From positions 115,305,793-115,369,792 of the forward strand of contig OZ024929.1 in the NCBI GenBank assembly GCA_964017235.1: a stretch of 64,000 bases of DNA, in the 5' to 3' direction. The notes under the pieces are model-generated. The model was not told the origin of the DNA. It did not search any database and worked only from the letters and a program-made list of their open reading frames with translations. Within the stretch, counting starts at the first letter, position 1, and each line of letters opens with the position of its first letter. The position numbers were made by a program, and so were the translations under genes. This document shows, piece after piece, positions 56,901-63,989 of the stretch. Source of the DNA: Sabellastarte sp. h YS-2021 (taxonomy: Eukaryota; Annelida; Polychaeta; Sabellida; Sabellidae).

Positions 56901-59900
56901 GGGTCTTCCAATAACAAGAGTTTGATATCTGTTCAGGTAAGACCCAAATCTTGAAAACTAAAGAGGCAGCCATGGATGTAATATGTGTCTCAATGTATAG
57001 ACTCTGAGAATCAGAATTAAAGGACTGGCAATCTAATCATGCAGCCAGATTGATCCAGGAAGAGATAGCAGAACTCAAGATATCTCTATCAAGCCTTCCT
57101 TAAAAGATATGAGCAAGAGATTCTTCCCCCTCCTTGAAGTACTTGTACTGTCTTGATAGTAACTAAGTACTGTAAGAGGGCAGAGCGTCACAACATCAGT
57201 CCAACGCCAGCTCAAGAAAGGTTTGTGAGCTGGAATGACCACTGGTTTGAGCCATCTGGGCCATCAGAAGCCAACTGATTCTTGCTAAAAGGCAGGAGAA
57301 GGAGACTTTCCTTTTTCTCCAAGCAGTAGTCTTGTCCAAGAAGGATCTAAGTGCTGTAAGAGGACAACAAATCATGTGTCCAGGCAATTTGAGTTCAGGA
57401 ATGATCTAGAGCTGAAGTGACCACTGGAGCCAATCTAGACCAATTGAGGTCCTTGCTGAAAAGGTAGGTAGGAGGGAGAAACTGTAACCTCCTTCCTATG
57501 AGGCTTGTGTCTGAAGGAGCCAAAGTCCCAGAATACACTTCCAATGCCATTGCAACAGTCTTACAAGTCAAACTTTTTTTTTTTTTTTTTGACTGAACCC
57601 CTTTACAGGATAATAAGGAGCCTTTTGTGAAAAGCAACAGAAGCAAAGGCAAATCCCTTGATGCTACACCTCTGTTAGCAGTGGGCTTCTCTCAATAAAC
57701 ATTTGCAATAGGCCTATAAAGATCCAGGCTTTTGCTCAACTCCTGCACAAAAAATGTAAATGATCAGCTATGGCTGCTGCAAAGCCAACAATAGTGACAG
57801 GTTTCAGATTTTTGCAAGTAAATGGATCAAAAAATCTGGTATATTTGAGGCAGTAGGCTCTGTGATGGCCACCTTATTCTGTGGGTACCAGAGCTCAAAA
57901 AGGCCCCTCATGACTCATACATTCGAAGATGAGGGTCCTTGAGATGCCCTAAATCTCTCTACCCCTTGCTCAGAGAATGATATAAGAGATTCTGAGTGGT
58001 GTTAAGGTGCCAAGCATGAAGGTGCCAATGCAACAGATTCTGATGGTATTTCTGGCTGAATGGCTGTTTCTGAGACCAGTGAAGTAGCTGTAATGGAGGT
58101 GTGGTTGATTGATTCACCAGATCCCAAAAGCAATACATCATGGGCCACCAAGGGGCCACTACAATCATTTTGCACCTGGTGTTCACTTGTTCAATGACTT
58201 TTTAGAATGGGTGGTACAGGACAAGAGGCCTAGCAGTCCAACCCTCCAGCAAGATGTTTAATGCATCTATGTTCAGAGCATTTGCATCCGGGACTGGGCA
58301 CATAGAATGGAAGTTTGTGATTCATATTGGTGGCAAACATCTCTACCATTGGTATTTGCCAAACTATGAAAATCAAAAGGAACATTTTAAGATGAAGAGA
58401 CCACCCTGTCTGTATTATTTTGTCGTTTCTGGAGAGGCTGACTGTCATGACATTTAGACAACCCTGACTATCTCTGGTTCATATAAGAATATCTCGAGGA
58501 TTGCAGTAGGCCAAGATGCAGCATACCTGCATAAAACACCTATTGTTGATTTGTGCCAAACTTGCACGTTGTCTAGAACCATAAAGGGAGTAAGAACCAT
58601 TCAGTACATATTACTTTTGTCCCTTCTGTAGAGATCATTGAGTATGACATTTAAGTAACCCCAGAATATTTCTGTCTCTTATGAGTATATTTCAAGGATT
58701 GTAGTAGGCCAGGATGCGCCAAACCTTTATCCCTTCTGGAGATGATGTTGAGTATGACCTTTAAGCAACCAAGAATATGTCTGTTATGAGTATATTTCAA
58801 GGATTGCAGTAGGGCAAGCTGCGCCAAACTAGGAGGTATACGCTCCCCCCACCCACCCACCCCCGTTTGTTCAGATAACCGAACACAGTGGTGTTGTCTG
58901 ATGCTATCAGAATTCTTTTGTGTAGAATTTGTCTTGAAGGCTTTTAAGGGCTGAACACACTGCCTTCAGTTGTATGACATTGAAATGTAATATATACATT
59001 TTTAACTGTCCAAAGCCACTGACTGTGATGCTTTAAGATGGGATCATCAACCCTGGTTTAATGCATCTACGAAAATAAGGGAATAGTGCACCTGTGTATG
59101 GAAAAGGCATCCTATTTCCCATTTTTTGGCATTTTCCACCACTGAATATGCTTTTTCAGAAGGATTTGAAACAGGAATTCTCACAACTAGTGACTGGAGA
59201 TATTGCCAGTTTTTTCTTGATACCACTGAAAGGCACACATACATAACTGACCCATTGGTATAGTCTTTTCCAAAGATGCTAGTATCCCTACCTGGGATAT
59301 AAGCAACCTCGGGGTTGATTGTGATGAGATCGCCATGTCTTGAATAGATTCTCAGGTATTTAATTTATTCGAGGTAGAAAGAAAATTCCTGGTAGCAAAT
59401 GCAGCGGAAACCTAGGAAATCGATATCACGAAGCCCAGTTGATGAATAATTGGATGAGTTCTTTGGTTTGAACCCAATACTGGTGTCTTTTACGTACACT
59501 AAACAACCAGTAGTGTAGGTATATGGTGAAAGAAATTTCCTGATACCAAAATGCAGTGGTAACCTAGGAAATCGATATCACGAAGCCCAGTTAATGAATA
59601 ATTGGATGAGTTCTTTGGTTTGAACCCAATACTGGTGTCTTTTACGTACACAACCAGTGGTCCAGGTATATGGTGAACTCCTATTCCGTGAGACTGAAGA
59701 ATGAGATTTGCCTCTTTATTACTCGCACGATACTGTAGAGGGGTCGCTAACCCGAATTTCATAATGCTTTGAACTGATAGGTTTGACCGTGTACATTAAA
59801 CTGAAGTAGATGTTGAAAATCTTGGTGAGTCGGTACATAGAAGAACGCATCTTTTGTAACCGAATTTCTAACAATTTCTGCTGTCTCCAGCTTAAATGAA

Positions 59901-62900
59901 GGGACAAGCAGGTATTTATTGTTATAGTAAACGCACTTCACTCGTGGGCCGTGACCGTTGAAGTCGTAGTTAGATATCAATTCAGGACACTGAGATGTAT
60001 CAGTGGTTGTCATTAGCCGAGTTTCTATACAAGAAATAAACTGCAATAGAAACCTGGAGTTCTGCAATTCTGGAGTGGATAAATTGCTTTGTTTTGAAGC
60101 ATTTTCCAGCAATATTTAAGCGATATTTACTGTAGCCATGTTTTCCTGTCTGACGTCATCGCTTTGCATTGTGGGTAGTACAGGTATTGGTGAATTCGAT
60201 TGGGGAATAATGCGACAATCCCAACTGAAGATTCGCACAACTCTGGCATGGCAGTGAAAGTCTCCCATCACTGCCAGAACACTGCAAGAAGAGCCTCCAT
60301 GGTGACTTGCATTAATGTAGCCGCGTTCTTCTGTATCCATCTCTCCTGGTGAACTAGGAAGAGTGGTACGATGATATTTTGTAGTTAGTAGGGCAAATAA
60401 TTACTGGACATAGCCCCTGTCCTGTATAAACCATTCCAAACACACTCGTAAAGGTTGGAAGCAAGGACTTCAACACCATATCTCATCTAGCCATTTTTTA
60501 GGCATTGATTGATCTTCGTTGAGTTTGCAGAAGAATTAACTCAAAAGTCACAGTATTTCTTCCATTGGAGACATGGTCATAGGAAGGTTCAATTCTTCAA
60601 CAGGGCTGAAAAGACAAGCAGTGCACATACTGCCCCAAATATGTCTGTTGGATCTTCATCTAAATCTACAGCAAATGAAGGTAATCTGTCCTTATTTTCA
60701 TGTCTGAGAAGCAGGAAGTTCACGGTACCTGCTGGGAAGCAAAATAATAACTGCAAGGATCAGTAGATACGCTTCTGTAGTCGTTCTTTTGGAGGGAGAC
60801 CTGTTACTGTACCAGAGTGGCGCTCCACCCACAGTAAAGAATCTACGACCTCCGCTGCCAAGACAACTGCATTCTTTCTTCTTGGTTTTCCACTGAAAAC
60901 TTCTCTGCATCCCTTTCATCGACAAGGAGGTAGTTCCAGTCGAATAATGGGCGAGTACGGCGGAAGATATACACGTCTTCCACTGAAGACTTTACAGCAA
61001 CATCTTCTTGCACATCTTATTCTGACCCTTTTCAGGACAAGGGAGGCAGAATTAGTGGTAGTACCAGTCGAATAATGGATAACTACAGGTAGGTGCACGC
61101 TTGCACGCTTCAAAACTTCATAGGTCTTCATCCGTGAATGGACGATAATAAGGAAAAATACGTGTTGCTCCCATATCGACCAAAAATATAATGAAGAGCT
61201 CTCGACAATCATCTGTCGACAACGACTACTGCGCAAGCGCGGACATGCGCAGACAAAGGGGTCACCTCTTGTGACAAGAATATTCCTTAAAAAATTCTTG
61301 TCGGTCGATACGTTTTGCTCCACAAAACCAAACAAGCACTTGTGAGGATAAGGTAAGGCTATTTTACGCAATAATAGGTAATTTGATGAGTCAAAATTTA
61401 GCTTTACATCACATATTTTGCAGATTTTTTAGTTTACATGGCATCTTTAATACCTCCACCAGGTTATATTTGTAGGAGCATTTGTTTGTCTGTCCATTTG
61501 ATTATATTTGTGATAACTCCAAAAGCAATGAACAGGTCTTTCTGAATTTTTTTATGTGAGTAGGGCTTGACCAAAGAAAGAAGGGCATATATTTGGGGAA
61601 AGGATTCGGCTCACATTCTGGATACAAAAATCATGAATCAAAATCCCATTTTCAATGTATTTTCAATGACTGGCTTTCTGGTTCACTTTACTACAATGTG
61701 GTAATAAGCAGATCATTAGGATTTTTTTTAACCAGTTAGGCATTGGTCATGGACATTTCCAAAAAATATACGTACAGAGTCTTCCAGACTGCATCAATGC
61801 AACATCAAGCAAACAGTCAGCTGATAATATTCGTAATTCCCTGTTGCTTTCCTTTTCAACTAAGTGTAATAACACACTTACTGCATGGCCCATAACAGGC
61901 AGAAAAGAAGGCTTGTAGATGTCTCTAATAACCCTGAAAATGAGAAATATATGTCCTACAAATACCCTGATTTAGATAGGGAGATGAATACAGAATACGA
62001 TCATTAACACATTCCAACAAAATATCTTACAGCAAAAAACTTTAAAATATACATTAACTGCAATAAATGGTACAAATGTTCTTGTTTTATAAGTTTTTTG
62101 CAATAGTATACTATAACCACAATAAATTTTGCTTGTTTAAGAATTATGTTAAGAATAATTGTAAATTTAATAACATTTTACCATATAAAGCCAATAGCTG
62201 ATGAACAAAACTGGACAAAATAAGATAACAATACTTACATAATTGATGCAGACTTTACCAAGCTGGATAGTGACTGAACAGTCAATTTAACATTTTACCA
62301 TATAAAGCCAATAGCTGATGAACAAAACTGGACAAACTAAGATAACAATACTTACATAATTGATGCAGACTTTACCAAGCTGGATAGTGACTGAACAGTC
62401 AATATCTTCAGCTCTTCACTGACATCTACAAAGTTTTGAATATCAAGTGTGATGTTAAAGATTAAATTATATTAATATGCAGTCATTTTTCATGATATTC
62501 TCGGTCATCCAACATGCAAAAAAAAAATAATGAAAAATAATGAAAAAAAATGGGCAAGAAAATAAAACCTATACCATATCATTTCTAAGTAGTTAAACAT
62601 TTTCATATTTATTCAGCTACAATATACATGTACATACAGAGATGTTACATTTCAGCAAAAGAGACATTATTAAGTGCATTAAAAGCTCACTTATGCAAGT
62701 TCAAATGAAACCCAATTTACATAGAATTAAAACCAATATATTTGGACTGCATACCTCTGACTGGATTACCAGGCAAACTGATAAACATGCAGAGTGAACT
62801 AAAAAGGTCTTGGAACATGTCTGCACTCTGCACCTCTGTGTTTTCTAACACTGAACTCATACATTTTAGAATGTCACAGTAAAAATCTTCATTTCTGAAA

Positions 62901-63989
62901 AATATTGTACTTCTCATTTGGAATTCATAAAATAGTATAAATGTTACAATAACACAAATCTAACATCATGACATCACAATTATTTGGTACACTTAAAACA
63001 CTGATGGTATTTCGATATCATTAAGTATTATTACGACAAAATGTTCATTTACTGCCATTTTGATGATAAAACAAACCAATTAGTAAAGAAATCAAAAACT
63101 TTTTGCCAGTCTCTATGTACACAGATTAGTTATTAGGTACAATATTTGCATAAAATATGGAACATTTTCATTATTTTGTGTAACCATGATATAACAATTT
63201 TCAAATTGCAATCACACTGTCATGATTATTTCAAATGCCTCATGATTCTTATTTTAATTGGACTTTTATAGTGCTTAATCTTTACAAGGAGACTGTAATG
63301 TGTTACATAATAAAAACTGTCAATCAATATCCAGGAAGAGACAGGGATCAAGATGATGATATTAGGAAATCTGATTGATGATGACACTGTAAACACATTT
63401 AGAATTTAAAATGTGAATAACTCACACATTACAGTATCGAAACAAAAATATATCTGTTTGTAAATGGCATATACTTCATACTACACAAAAATAAAATTTT
63501 ACCCACTTTTTAATGAAAAGACTCAACAACAACAATGTGTATCTGCAGTGAAAAAACTTCAATAGAACTCAATAGTCCCTTTTTGGGTCTTCTATATTAC
63601 ACACTTTGTTTATGCAGAAGTATGTTTTTGGTCTCTATAGATTTCACCAAGCAGGGTTCATCTCAATATTTAGATAGAGAAACTGGACACCAAAATGTAA
63701 TAGGATCATAATTAATATTATGTACTGAAAGATTTCTAGATTGTTTGCGCACATACTTGTCATTAGCTTAAGCTGAAATGGTGGTTTTCACTCACTTCAC
63801 TTTGCCCTGCTTTAAAGTAAGACGCAGTGGAAACAATATGTACTCCTGAAGCTTCTGCAGACACTCTGATGGGATGTCATTAACACATGCCTGTAGAGCC
63901 CACACATTGTTTCTGCTGTGGTCTGTTGTGAGTTTTACACATACTGGGCGTAGGACTTGAAATGCATGCCTCATTTGTTCTTCCGTCAT
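20906..63989 (-). CDS. TTI1: TTI1, TELO2-interacting protein 1 homologue (21 exons)
   Basis: TTI1 forms the TTT complex with TELO2 and TTI2, which works with HSP90 and R2TP to fold and stabilise PIKK kinases (mTOR, ATM, ATR, DNA-PKcs, SMG1, TRRAP). I assembled 21 exons from 63989 down to 20906. All introns are GT-AG, all phases agree, and the sum is 3231 nt: 1076 residues plus stop, against about 1090 in vertebrates. Blocks I recognise from the family in order are 'LRPVCVKL', 'YILFPLR', 'LFASFLPGI', 'WRVRL', 'GYLDLLGPDLN', 'QVLELD', 'LGYYG', 'SCVYRKQA', 'LYPVLEKVG', 'HPHTPSVL', 'EKCIHLLS' and 'LACKLQLS'. The protein is an alpha-solenoid of HEAT-like helices with one acidic linker (exon 15). 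Only the start is a little uncertain, since the window ends 11 nt upstream of the ATG with no stop seen. Confidence 0.94.
21240..22075 (+). repeat. 147-bp tandem repeat, second family (about 5.5 units)
   Basis: 'TTTGGCTATCCTC' recurs at about 21402, 21549, 21695, 21841 and 21987. Units share 'CCAAGGTCAAATCCGACCAC', 'TTCCCAGCCCATGATTT' and 'GGACCAATAATAAG'. The sequence is unrelated overall to the 147-bp satellite A-C, yet has the same period and an AAGGTCAAA core. Confidence 0.9.
22076..24290 (+). repeat. 152-bp satellite with 303-bp higher-order units
   Basis: Units share 'AATAACATAT', 'CTCTAAATGCAATAGTTTT', 'GATTTACTCAACAGTGA', 'AGCTATTACTCAGCTATG' and 'CACTATGTTATAGCTGA'. From about 22960 two variants alternate ('CCACAGATCTGAAACTTC' and 'CTACAGGTCTGAAATTTT'), giving a nearly exact 303-bp dimer repeated three times. 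The right end (24090-24290) decays. Confidence 0.92.
24430..24680. repeat. GC-rich element-like segment beyond the 152-bp array
   Basis: It holds a 12-bp palindrome GGGGGTACCCCC (about 24471-24482) and an alternating GC-rich run of GGACG/CACG (24610-24655) in otherwise AT-rich DNA. This resembles the GC-rich tracts at the ends of other array-bearing elements here. Open frames on both strands overlap exactly and are not credible genes. Confidence 0.45.
24681..25933. other. Intronic AT-rich DNA with a weak inverted repeat
   Basis: Mostly unrecognised intronic DNA. 'GAATAAATTAT' (25792) and its complement 'ATAATTTATTC' (25869) enclose about 70 bp including 'TGCGATATTTATCGCA', a possible small stem. 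Positions 24980-25045 contain short inverted pieces around 'GGTTTGTACCGG'. Confidence 0.4.
25934..25997. repeat. Perfect 30-bp inverted repeat with 4-nt loop
   Basis: Arms 25934-25963 and 25968-25997 are exact reverse complements, separated by TTAC. Each arm contains a run of seven G or C and 'GGTGGATTACTGA'. It would form a very stable hairpin in the TTI1 pre-mRNA. Confidence 0.97.
26517..26743. repeat. 97-bp direct repeat
   Basis: 'AGTATTTAAATGATTGATGA' begins blocks at about 26517 and 26647. They continue through 'TGTCCATTCTAAAAT' and 'AAAAGAGCATATCTGTTTCT' with a few differences. Confidence 0.9.
26911..27107. promoter_or_regulatory. C-rich and G-rich quadruplex-type tracts
   Basis: 26916-26946 has at least five runs of three or more C (quadruplex on the minus strand, hence in TTI1 pre-mRNA). 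27073-27107 has six runs of three or more G on the plus strand. The two tracts can also pair with each other. Confidence 0.6.
27470..29420 (-). repeat. 350-bp tandem repeat, minus orientation (about 5 units)
   Basis: 'GACTTACCATTTCCAAG' recurs at about 28037, 28388 and 28740 (spacing about 350), with more diverged units before and after. The units are the reverse complement of those at 6080-6900. Confidence 0.88.
29773..29895 (-). CDS. TTI1: TTI1 exon 20
   Basis: Acceptor GTGTTTAG, donor GTGGGT. Encodes 'FCRLEPDTVWLLVKELYNDD' and 'TPPHNSFPQPK'. Phase 0 at both ends. If the donor is not used, translation runs on into about 46 unconserved residues and stops at 29632. Confidence 0.9.
30439..30613 (-). 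CDS. TTI1: TTI1 exon 19
   Basis: Acceptor TATTTCAG, donor GTAAAA. Encodes 'KAGSLYHQSLACKLQLSMLL' and 'IIKACQPYLSGKQP'. Phase in 2, out 0. Two decayed copies of this exon lie just upstream in transcription. Confidence 0.92.
30657..30742 (-). pseudogene. Decayed duplicate of TTI1 exon 19 (copy 2)
   Basis: It matches the 5' half of exon 19 and the adjoining intron ('AACATACTGAGC', 'TTTACATGCC'). Its acceptor (TGTGTTTCAG before 30742) is intact, but the reading frame hits a TAA at 30721-30723 after a few codons. If used as an exon it would truncate TTI1. Confidence 0.75.
30788..30905 (-). pseudogene. Decayed duplicate of TTI1 exon 19 (copy 3)
   Basis: The block 'GACAGGCCAAACTACCTGGT' and 'GAGAGAGCCTGCATTTACAT' parallels exon 19 ('ACAGGCCAAACTCTGGTGGT', 'AGGAGCCTGCCTTTATACT'). 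The acceptor AG of the true exon is replaced here (TTTTAATG), so it should not splice. Confidence 0.7.
31540..32255. repeat. Diverged tandem repeats with element-like end
   Basis: Blocks 'TTTGAAGCAG', 'CCCATGATTTCCC', 'CACATTCC', 'AATAATAAG' recur every 130-150 bp and resemble the second 147-bp family (21240). The right end 'CCAATATATCCCAAACTTTAG' looks like a decayed copy of the hairpin end at 29501. Confidence 0.5.
32372..32487 (-). CDS. TTI1: TTI1 exon 18
   Basis: Acceptor TAATGCAG, donor GTTAGA (weak). Encodes 'ACKCLHTFAEVSEDFIKQRV' and 'KDVFPHVILFLQKQA'. A stronger-looking GTAAGG a few bases upstream would break the phase into exon 19, so the weaker site is chosen. Confidence 0.85.
33215..33297 (-). 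CDS. TTI1: TTI1 exon 17
   Basis: Acceptor TGTTACAG, donor GTTTGT. Encodes 'ALLPLVHKLWPPFTQRLRDK'. Phase in 1, out 0. Confidence 0.92.
33694..33799 (-). CDS. TTI1: TTI1 exon 16
   Basis: Acceptor GTCTCCAG, donor GTGGGT. Encodes 'ILEKCIHLLSAPEVKVKLVT'. Ends in phase 1, which joins exon 17 to give 'PYQNALLPLVHKLWP' as in the family. Confidence 0.92.
34445..34598 (+). mobile_element. tRNA-derived SINE with perfect 15-bp target duplication
   Basis: A-box-like TGGCCTAGTGG (34454-34464) and B-box GGGTTTGACTCCC (34507-34519). It is flanked by identical 15-bp direct repeats CCAATATCCACAGGA at 34430-34444 and 34599-34613. It is 154 bp long and differs from the other SINE family in the window. Confidence 0.9.
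34729..34950 (+). mobile_element. tRNA-derived SINE
   Basis: A-box-like GGGGCAGTGGC and B-box GTTCAAACCCC (34781-34791), then the body 'GGTTTGCAGTTTACAGTGCA', 'ACCTTGACCAATGTATGTAC', and an 'AAACAAATAAATAA' tail. Same family as 2448-2722 and 39777-40010. Confidence 0.85.
35007..35270 (-). CDS. TTI1: TTI1 exon 15 (acidic linker)
   Basis: Acceptor AATTTCAG, donor GTGATT. Encodes 'FFIEYLKNKAVADSYAEEDW' and then an acidic, low-complexity stretch (Asp/Glu-rich, 'NAGDDSEKVDDKQD'). The matching place in vertebrate TTI1 is also acidic and variable. Phase 0 at both ends. Confidence 0.9.
35693..35809 (-). CDS. TTI1: TTI1 exon 14
   Basis: Acceptor CACTTCAG, donor GTATGT. Encodes 'VLEALDSYYDEVGLLFVRVL' and 'AVLKWFPPENAVSK'. 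Phase 0 at both ends. Confidence 0.93.
36239..36404 (-). CDS. TTI1: TTI1 exon 13
   Basis: Acceptor TTTCCAG, donor GTGAGT. Encodes 'SYLVNSISVRLRHLESHPHT', a TTI1 signature, and 'ILPQLEDTIRE'. Phase in 2, out 0. Confidence 0.94.
36843..36979 (-). CDS. TTI1: TTI1 exon 12
   Basis: Acceptor CATTACAG, donor GTAATT. Encodes 'LGKDHEYLMMDILYPVLEKV' and 'ISQTAYITLNTIKKTC'. Phase in 0, out 2. Confidence 0.92.
37480..38330 (+). repeat. 150-bp tandem repeats, two diverged families in series
   Basis: 37480-37960: 'AAGATGGCCGCC' and 'AAAGTGGC' blocks recur at about 151 bp, with 'CTATCTCTTACGG'. 37960-38330: diverged copies of the 152-bp satellite ('AGTAGCCATTACTCACTTG', 'AACAACATATTTG'). Confidence 0.75.
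38536..38979. mobile_element. Inverted-repeat element rich in TTCTTAGAA
   Basis: The left end TCAGGGCCCGTATTCACAAA and the reverse complement of the right end, TCAGGGCCTGTATTCACAAA, match except one base and continue with AGATTCTT. The interior is packed with TTCTTAGAA/TTCTAAGAA palindromes. This is a MITE-like structure; no target duplication was recognised. Confidence 0.85.
39036..39249 (-). CDS. TTI1: TTI1 exon 11
   Basis: Acceptor AATTTCAG, donor GTGTGT. Encodes 'SLLEVYLDSEYMDLITRCEP', a Gln/Ser-rich linker and 'INSNILQTCLLLEGVAVCMQ'. Phase in 2, out 0. An inverted-repeat element ends only about 57 nt beyond the donor. Confidence 0.9.
39777..40010 (-). mobile_element. tRNA-derived SINE
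   Basis: Minus strand: head 'GGTTGCAGTGGTAACACTAG', B-box GTTCAAACCCC, body 'GGGAAAGTTGGTAGTTGGTC', and a (TAAA)n-type tail seen as TTTATTTATTTA on the plus strand. Confidence 0.85.
40548..40746 (-). CDS. TTI1: TTI1 exon 10
   Basis: Acceptor CACGTCAAG, donor GTAAGA. Encodes 'HFLDVFHQSCVYRKQAILIL' and 'NHICEGIAG', then 'FWEITVFENSS'. An earlier possible donor (GTAGGT at 40638) would break the frame into exon 11, so the longer exon is chosen; it keeps phase 2 and restores the family alignment. Confidence 0.87.
41246..41371 (-). CDS. TTI1: TTI1 exon 9
   Basis: Acceptor TTTTTAG, donor GTAAGT. Encodes 'SPRKYFKHFTDPNIYKSL' and 'CHMLGYYG'. Phase 1 at both ends. Confidence 0.93.
42330..45400 (+). 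repeat. 147-bp satellite array C (about 21 units, higher-order)
   Basis: 'GAGATATAGCCCGGACAAGA' recurs every 146-147 bp. Variants repeat in a four-unit order of about 582 bp: 'CAGATCATGACGTT' with 'ACAACAACATCCCC' occurs at about 42523 and 43105. The element's terminal phrase 'ACAGCCCGGACAAACTATTT' also occurs internally at about 43913 and 44291. Nearly every unit holds AGGTCAAAGGTCA, for example 42647-42659. Confidence 0.95.
45475..45501. other. Terminal hairpin of element C
   Basis: CCCCAACAGCCCTT and AAGGGCTGTGGGG pair with a single-base bulge. The hairpin is followed by GTAAAAAATT. Confidence 0.85.
45910..46086 (-). CDS. TTI1: TTI1 exon 8
   Basis: Acceptor TTTCTTTCAG, donor GTACAG. Encodes 'LRLLSGYLDLLGPDLNHLLN' and 'LGQSLVQVLELD', among the best conserved TTI1 segments. 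Phase in 1, out 1. Confidence 0.94.
46784..46989 (-). CDS. TTI1: TTI1 exon 7
   Basis: Acceptor TTTTACAG, donor GTAAGT. Encodes 'FLEVLVGLVGDDYQNVARKS' and 'LTLRLPRVMRTA'. Phase in 2, out 1. Confidence 0.92.
47840..48114 (-). CDS. TTI1: TTI1 exon 6
   Basis: Acceptor TTTTACAG, donor GTGAGT. The largest exon: 'KAIEAWQKFVSLVM', 'WVKGTAEKLSVLVQKI', 'NWRVRLAMVEWAQEML'. Phase in 0, out 2. Confidence 0.93.
49430..51013 (-). pseudogene. Internally deleted DIRS-like remnant (gag-like plus RNase H pieces)
   Basis: Minus strand. 51013-50118 holds gag-like pieces, including Pro-rich 'PPTPGTALQQKIESNLEK' and 'PYYREVALADVPSQYAEEVD'. 49860-49430 resembles the RNase H tail of the complete element; for example 'CALLWRILTWC' parallels 'CLLVWRIMAYC'. 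The RT region between them is missing and frames are broken. It is a more divergent lineage than the other two DIRS copies, lying in TTI1 intron 5. Confidence 0.7.
51030..52445 (+). mobile_element. 303-bp tandem-repeat element with terminal hairpin
   Basis: 'GATATGGCGGCCATTTTG' begins units at about 51479, 51782 and 52085. A diverged half-unit precedes (51030-51240) with its own GGATGCACGGACGGATGCAC run. The right end is GACGGACGGACGGACAGACGG, followed by a hairpin with arms ATCTCCCG (52408-52415) and CGGGAGAT (52434-52441). Confidence 0.75.
52446..52967. other. Intronic DNA with a decayed element end
   Basis: 52780-52845 ('TTATCGTGTCCGAAAGGAAA', 'AGTCCGGGGATACAATT') resembles the end at 29450-29531, so another copy of that element once ended here. 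Otherwise unrecognised. Confidence 0.45.
52968..53640. mobile_element. Inverted-repeat element, GGATCAAG-rich
   Basis: The left end CAGGGGCCGTATTCACAAAA and the reverse complement of the right end (CAGGGCCCGTATTCACTAAC) agree, then both continue into GGATCAAGCT. The termini resemble those of 38536-38979, while the interiors are unrelated. MITE-like. Confidence 0.82.
53960..54420 (+). repeat. About 150-bp tandem repeat
   Basis: 'CCATAACTTCATTCATAT' recurs at about 54129 and 54279. Units share 'GAATGTCCCTT', 'TTATAAGTG' and 'GCTGGAGG'. Roughly three diverged units. Confidence 0.75.
54566..54593 (+). repeat. Poly-G run of 28
   Basis: 28 consecutive G residues, in the middle of AT-rich intronic DNA. 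Confidence 0.95.
54594..55512. other. Intronic DNA, decayed repeats
   Basis: A short match to the 152-bp satellite ('AAAAAGTAGCTGAATAA', 54796) and no coding content. Nothing else recognised. Confidence 0.4.
55513..55631 (-). CDS. TTI1: TTI1 exon 5
   Basis: Acceptor TTGCAG, donor GTAAGT. Encodes 'MSRLFASFLPGITLTLSRVI' and 'TGDTKQGYKVTV', a strongly conserved TTI1 block. Ends in phase 0. Confidence 0.92.
55953..61374 (-). mobile_element. Decayed full-length DIRS-like retrotransposon in TTI1 intron 4
   Basis: Inverted terminal repeats 55996-56174 and 61178-61356 (179 bp), distinct outer ends, and an internal complementary region at 56217-56325, as in the element at 10677. Coding relics on the minus strand in order are a shortened gag-like part (60925-60400), RT pieces around 60112-59499 ('SFKLETAEIVRNS', 'YQFKAL'), RNase H (59244-58230, 'FVDALNQG', 'MVEMFATNMNHKLP') and recombinase (57950-57200, 'CPLTALRSFLDKTT'). 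All are broken by stops, frameshifts and local duplications. The outer terminus matches the intact copy closely. Confidence 0.9.
57196..60340 (-). pseudogene. Broken RT / RNase H / recombinase relics of the decayed DIRS copy
   Basis: Short fragments in several frames align in order with the intact element's ORFs. Internal direct duplications are present: a 153-bp block ('CCTAGGAAATCGATATCACG') at 59410 and 59563, a block around 'GAGTATATTTCAAGGATTG' at 58684 and 58787, and a repeated recombinase segment between 57110 and 57440. A run of 17 T lies at 57574-57590. No functional protein is expected. Confidence 0.85.
61776..61933 (-). CDS. TTI1: TTI1 exon 4
   Basis: Acceptor TTTTCAG, donor GTACGT. 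Encodes 'YKPSFLPVMGHAVSVLLHL' and 'LRILSADCLLDVALMQS'. Phase in 2, out 1. Confidence 0.9.
62174..62407. repeat. 117-bp tandem duplication spanning the 3' half of TTI1 exon 3
   Basis: The block beginning 'CATTTTACCATATAAAGCC' occurs at 62174 and 62291. The two 117-bp copies differ at about one base (AAAATAAG versus AAACTAAG). The downstream copy includes a donor site and about 48 nt of exon sequence but no acceptor, so it should be spliced out with the intron. Confidence 0.92.
62356..62425 (-). CDS. TTI1: TTI1 exon 3
   Basis: Acceptor TTTGTAG, donor GTAAGT. Encodes 'DVSEELKILTVQSLSSLVKS'. Its 3' half and donor are duplicated at 62239-62286. Confidence 0.9.
62755..62894 (-). CDS. TTI1: TTI1 exon 2
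   Basis: Acceptor TTTTTCAG, donor GTATGC. Encodes 'NEDFYCDILKCMSSVLE' and 'LFSSLCMFISLPGNP'. Enters in phase 2 and leaves in phase 1. Confidence 0.9.
63796..63989 (-). CDS. TTI1: TTI1 exon 1 (start codon)
   Basis: 64 codons plus 2 nt. It starts MTEEQ and carries 'AFQVLRPVCVKL' and 'LQEYILFPLRLTL', typical of the TTI1 N-terminus. The donor GTGAGT follows at 63795. The ATG context is not strong, but the start falls at the position expected for the family. Confidence 0.9.
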
